Below are positions 45,075-48,255 of a stretch of 48,255 nt of DNA, one piece after another. A model generated the notes under the pieces. It saw nothing but the letters and a program-made list of their open reading frames with translations. It searched no databases and was not told the origin of the DNA. The stretch comes from Desulfovibrionaceae bacterium (GTDB lineage: Bacteria; Desulfobacterota; Desulfovibrionia; Desulfovibrionales; Desulfovibrionaceae): the NCBI GenBank assembly GCA_016932995.1, contig JAFGBU010000027.1, positions 1 through 48,255 on the forward strand. The letters run 5' to 3'. Made by a program: the position numbers and the translations under genes. Numbering within the stretch: the first letter of the stretch is position 1; each line of letters opens with the position of its first letter.

Positions 45075-46496
45075 ATGAAGAGGGAGTATTGCGGGCTTTT
45101 CGGCATCTACGGGCACCCCGAGGCGGCCCGGATGGCCTATTTCGGGCTCTACGCCATCCAGCACCGCGGCCAGGAGAGCGCGGGCATCGTCACCTGGGAC
45201 GGCCAGAAGATCCGCGAGCACAAGGGCATGGGCCTGGTGGCCGAGGTGTTCAACGAGCGGCACCTGGCCAGGGAGCTGAAGGGCGACATCGCCCTGGGCC
45301 ACATCCGCTACTCGACCACCGGCGCCTCGCTCATCCGCAACGCCCAGCCCTTTCTGGTCCGTTTCGGCGACATGCACCTGGCCGTGGGCCACAACGGCAA
45401 CCTGGTCAACACCCTGAAGCTCAGAAAGGAGCTCGAGGCCCAGGGGTCCATATTCCAGACCACCATGGACACCGAGATATTCGTCCACCTGATCGCCAAG
45501 AATCTGGGCAAGAACAGCCTGGAGGAGGCGATCATCAAGGCCTGCCGCAGGATCAAGGGGGCCTACTCGTTCATCATCCTGGCCAATGACAAGCTCATCG
45601 CGGTCAAGGACCCCAACGGGTTCAGGCCGCTGTCCATCGGCCGCCTGGGGGACAACTACGTCCTGGCCTCGGAGTCCTGCGCCTTTGACCTCATAGAGGC
45701 CGAGTACATGCGTCCGGTGGACTGCGGGGAGATGGTGGTCATCGAGGGCGGCAGGCTGACCAGCCACCGCATCTGCGACAAGGCCCCGACGAGCCACTGC
45801 ATCTTCGAGCTCATCTACTTCGCCAGGCCCGATTCCTACGTCTTCGGCGAGCTGGTCTACGAGAAGCGAAAGCTCATGGGCGCGGCCCTGGCCCGGGAGG
45901 CCGGGGTGGATGCGGACTACGTCATGCCCTTCCCGGACTCGGGCAACTACGCCGCGCTCGGCTACTCCCAGGTCTCCGGACTGCCCCTGGAGCTGACCAT
46001 GGTCCGCAACCACTACGTGGGGCGGACCTTTATCCAGCCCTCGCAGGACATGCGCGACTTCGGGGTCCGGGTCAAGCTCAACCCGGTCAAGAGCATGGTC
46101 AAGGGCAAGAGCATCATCATCGTCGAGGACTCCATCGTGCGCGGCACGACCATCCGGACCAGGGTCAAGAAGCTCAGGGAGCTGGGGGCCCGCCACATCC
46201 ACATGCGGGTCAGCTGTCCGGCCATCCGCTTTCCCTGCTACTACGGGATCGATTTTTCGTCCAAGGGCGAGCTCATCGCGGCCAACAACACCAACGAGGA
46301 GATAGCCAGGTTCATCGGCCTGGACAGCCTGCACTACCTGTCCGAGGAGGGCCTGTTGTCCTCGGTCGCGGTCAAGGACGCCTATTGCCTGGCCTGCTTC
46401 AACGGCGAGTATCCGATCAGGCCGGCCTGCGGCGCGGGCAAGATGTGCCTGGAGGACGGCGTGGCCGTGCTCCCGGGCCTGGAAAAATGTTGTTAG
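45075..46496 (+). CDS. purF: Amidophosphoribosyltransferase PurF
   Basis: The 473-aa enzyme of the first purine step. The N-terminal Ntn glutaminase begins CGLFGIYGHPEAAR; MKREY would be a short propeptide removed to expose nucleophile Cys6. GHIRYSTTG and HNGNLVNT follow. The PRPP loop is IIIVEDSIVRGTTIRTR. Cys residues in CPAIRFPCYYGID and CLACFNGEYP match the Fe-S cluster ligands of the Bacillus-type enzyme. ATG at 45,075, 11 nt after ggagg; a TTG at 45,066 would be too close to that site. Confidence 0.96.
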   Translation: MKREYCGLFGIYGHPEAARMAYFGLYAIQHRGQESAGIVTWDGQKIREHKGMGLVAEVFNERHLARELKGDIALGHIRYSTTGASLIRNAQPFLVRFGDMHLAVGHNGNLVNTLKLRKELEAQGSIFQTTMDTEIFVHLIAKNLGKNSLEEAIIKACRRIKGAYSFIILANDKLIAVKDPNGFRPLSIGRLGDNYVLASESCAFDLIEAEYMRPVDCGEMVVIEGGRLTSHRICDKAPTSHCIFELIYFARPDSYVFGELVYEKRKLMGAALAREAGVDADYVMPFPDSGNYAALGYSQVSGLPLELTMVRNHYVGRTFIQPSQDMRDFGVRVKLNPVKSMVKGKSIIIVEDSIVRGTTIRTRVKKLRELGARHIHMRVSCPAIRFPCYYGIDFSSKGELIAANNTNEEIARFIGLDSLHYLSEEGLLSSVAVKDAYCLACFNGEYPIRPACGAGKMCLEDGVAVLPGLEKCC

Positions 46497-46509
46497 GGGG
46501 CCTTGGTCC

Positions 46510-47526
46510 ATGAACGGCAATGTCGGAGATCGAGACTGGCTGGAGTTGGCCCGCACGGTCCTGGACATCGAGGTCCAGGGCCTCGAGGCCGTGCGCGGCC
46601 AGCTCGGCGAGGGGTTTCTGCGGGCCCTTGAGCGCATGTCCGGCTGCCGGGGGCGGGTGATCACCTGCGGGGTGGGCAAGTCCGGGCTGGTGGCGCGCAA
46701 GATCGCGGCCACCCTGTCCAGCACGGGCACGCCCTCGTTTTTCCTGCACCCGGTCGAGGGGGCCCACGGCGACCTGGGCATGATCCGTCCCGAGGACGTG
46801 GTCCTGGCCATATCCAACAGCGGGGAGACCGACGAGCTCAACGCCCTGTTGCCCGCCCTGCGCACCATGGGCGCGGCCATTGTCGCGCTGACCGGCCGGG
46901 GGTCCTCGACCCTGGCCGAGCTCGCGGACATCACCATCAGGGCCGAGGTGCCCAGGGAGGCCTGTCCCATGGGCCTGGCGCCCACGGCCAGCACCACCGC
47001 GGCCCTGGCCGTGGGCGACGCCCTGGCCGTGTGCCTCATGGAGATGAACGGCTTCGACAAGAGGGACTTCCAGCGCATGCATCCGGGCGGGGCCCTGGGC
47101 CAGCGCCTGTCGTTGCTGGTCGAGGCCCTGATGCACAGCGAAGACCTGCCCGTGGCCCGGGACTCCTCGGACCTGGCCGCGGCCCTGGACATCCTGAACC
47201 GCGGCGGCCTGGGGCTGGTGGCCGTGGTCGATGGCCCGGGCCGGCTCGTCGGCGTGCTCAGCGACGGGGACGTGCGCAGGCTGGTCTGCCGGGGGCCGTT
47301 CGACGCCGGCCGGCCGGTCACCGAGTTCATGACCCGCTCGCCGCGCTGCGTGCGCTCCGGGGAGACCGCGGCCCAGGTCCTGGACCTCATGGAGATCAAT
47401 CAGATAACCGTGCTCCCCGTGGTCAGGGAGGACGGCGGGCTGGCGGGCATGATCCATCTGCACGACCTGCTGGGCAAGGGCCGCCTGAGGTTCTCCGCAA
47501 GGTCGGCCGCGCCCGGGGGGCGCTGA
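46510..47526 (+). CDS. kdsD: D-arabinose 5-phosphate isomerase KdsD/KpsF
   Basis: The 338-aa product has an SIS domain (about 40-180; ITCGVGKSGLVARKIAATLS, HPVEGAHGDLGM, LAISNSGETDELN). HPGGALGQRLSLLVEALM is the family's linker. Two CBS domains follow (about 205-330; VGVLSDGDVRRLV, MEINQITVLPVV). It makes arabinose 5-phosphate for Kdo and thus lipopolysaccharide. It starts 13 bp after purF. Confidence 0.94.
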   Translation: MNGNVGDRDWLELARTVLDIEVQGLEAVRGQLGEGFLRALERMSGCRGRVITCGVGKSGLVARKIAATLSSTGTPSFFLHPVEGAHGDLGMIRPEDVVLAISNSGETDELNALLPALRTMGAAIVALTGRGSSTLAELADITIRAEVPREACPMGLAPTASTTAALAVGDALAVCLMEMNGFDKRDFQRMHPGGALGQRLSLLVEALMHSEDLPVARDSSDLAAALDILNRGGLGLVAVVDGPGRLVGVLSDGDVRRLVCRGPFDAGRPVTEFMTRSPRCVRSGETAAQVLDLMEINQITVLPVVREDGGLAGMIHLHDLLGKGRLRFSARSAAPGGR

Positions 47527-47542
47527 GGCCCGGGTTTGGATA

Positions 47543-48091
47543 TTGAGCGATCCGATGATCTGTAAGCGTTGCGCGGCCCAGGGCCCGACATGCTGCCATC
47601 TGGACCCGGGCCACGCCGAGTTCTGCTTTCCGCTTTCGGTCTTTGAAAAGGAGCGCCTCCAGGACTTTCAGCCCAATGCCGGCGGGTTCGCCCTCCAGGC
47701 CAACACCCGGGCCTTTTTGGACGGCATGGGCAGGCTGTTCCCGGGCGAGTCCGCGGCCCTGCTCGAGATATTTCCCCTGGGCAAGGAGCACTTCCGCCTG
47801 GCCGTGGACGCCGGGGGCCGTTGCAGGTTCCTGGGCCAGGACGGATGCCTGGTCCCCGAGGAGTTCAGGCCCTATTACTGCCGCATCTATCCCTTCTGGA
47901 TTCTGGGCGTAAGGATCACCTTTTTCGATTCCCCGACCTGCCTGGCCCGCAAGCAGGGGGGGCGTTTGGCCGAGATGATCAGGCTGCTGGGCGCCAGCGA
48001 GGCGCAGATACGGGACCTGCACGGACGGCTGAGGCTGGCCTGGGGCCTTGCGCCGAGGCCGGACATGGCGGCGGTCAAAAGGGGTTTTTAG
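47543..48091 (+). CDS. YkgJ-family cysteine cluster protein
   Basis: The 182-aa zinc- or iron-chelating protein (UPF0153/YkgJ). Its Cys motifs are MICKRCAAQGPTCCHL, CRFLGQDGCLVPEEFRPYYC (CxxxxxxxC...C) and YYCRIYPFW. The PF.CRIYPF pattern is typical. Start TTG at 47,543, after a run without a strong site, 16 bp after kdsD. The function is unestablished. Confidence 0.85.
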   Translation: MSDPMICKRCAAQGPTCCHLDPGHAEFCFPLSVFEKERLQDFQPNAGGFALQANTRAFLDGMGRLFPGESAALLEIFPLGKEHFRLAVDAGGRCRFLGQDGCLVPEEFRPYYCRIYPFWILGVRITFFDSPTCLARKQGGRLAEMIRLLGASEAQIRDLHGRLRLAWGLAPRPDMAAVKRGF

Positions 48092-48101
48092 GATTTCTCC
48101 C

Positions 48102-48255
48102 ATGAACATGCTTCGAATGGTCGGCGTTGTCTTCCTGGCGGGCTTCCTGTTGGCCGCGCTCGTGTTCTTCGGGCTCTACCACTGGGCCTCCAAGGACCTT
48201 CCCGGGTTCAAGAAGATCACCGACTACCGGCCGCCCCTGGTGACCACGGTGTTGA
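48102..48255 (+). CDS. Penicillin-binding protein 1A, N-terminus (partial)
   Basis: 51 codons are visible. A membrane anchor (MVGVVFLAGFLLAALVFFGL) is followed by DLPGFKKITDYRPPLVTTVL, the typical start of class A penicillin-binding proteins before the glycosyltransferase-51 domain. It would polymerise and cross-link peptidoglycan in the periplasm. The gene continues beyond the window. Confidence 0.8.
   Translation, partial: MNMLRMVGVVFLAGFLLAALVFFGLYHWASKDLPGFKKITDYRPPLVTTVL

Overview
The window joins two unlike blocks. Positions 1-22,047 are accessory DNA: a gas-vesicle cluster with broken genes, phage-derived relics, and an AT-rich one-gene insert. From the tRNA-Arg gene (22,048-22,124) to the end is very GC-rich, tightly packed housekeeping DNA. 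selA and selB, a REC-REC-GGDEF protein, an NtrC-type regulator and the base composition fit a free-living Desulfovibrionales-like member of the Desulfobacterota. That assignment is inference; no 16S or other marker is present.

Region 1 (1-17,336), gas vesicles. The order is gvpA end, gvpC-like, gvpN, gvpV-like, zinc-ribbon gene, gvpF1, gvpG, double ArsA-type ATPase, gvpA2/gvpK, gvpA3, gvpY-like, gvrA (sigma-54 activator), gvpH (Hsp20), CDC48-type ATPase, gvpF2, gvpF3, gvrB (histidine kinase) and gvrC (receiver). As I recall it, this closely follows the order described in Serratia sp. ATCC 39006. Four ATPase/chaperone classes (GvpN, ArsA-type, CDC48-type, Hsp20) accompany the shell and assembly proteins, and three regulators end the cluster. 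Decay is visible: an IS630 transposase relic lies between gvpC and gvpN, gvpF3 has a one-base frameshift, gvpK probably has one, and a dead receiver gene plus a WYL-regulator fragment separate gvpA3 from gvpY.

Region 2 (17,337-19,490), mobile-element debris. Frameshifted pieces resemble phage polyvalent proteins, with PBECR-type nuclease and HETGH zincin signatures. There is also a 79-bp direct duplication.

Region 3 (19,491-22,124), the most interesting part. A 40-bp perfect direct repeat of the 3' end of tRNA-Arg(TCT) bounds a 2.55-kb AT-rich insert. The insert holds one gene with its own promoter and a 15-bp terminal stem-loop. Its 700-aa product has a Walker A motif and a NACHT/STAND-like Walker B (IIIDGIDE). 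No integrase is present. It looks like a minimal att-bounded cargo element, and a single-gene antiphage NTPase is a reasonable hypothesis.

Region 4 (22,125-48,255), core genome: a diguanylate cyclase, folC-selA-M18 aminopeptidase-selB, tRNA-His, murA-comEC, an MBL hydrolase, a CheY-like receiver, ricT-metG, a B12-type radical SAM protein, a DUF523/DUF1722 protein, feoA with a Fur-like box, carB-purF-kdsD-ykgJ, and the start of a PBP1A gene.
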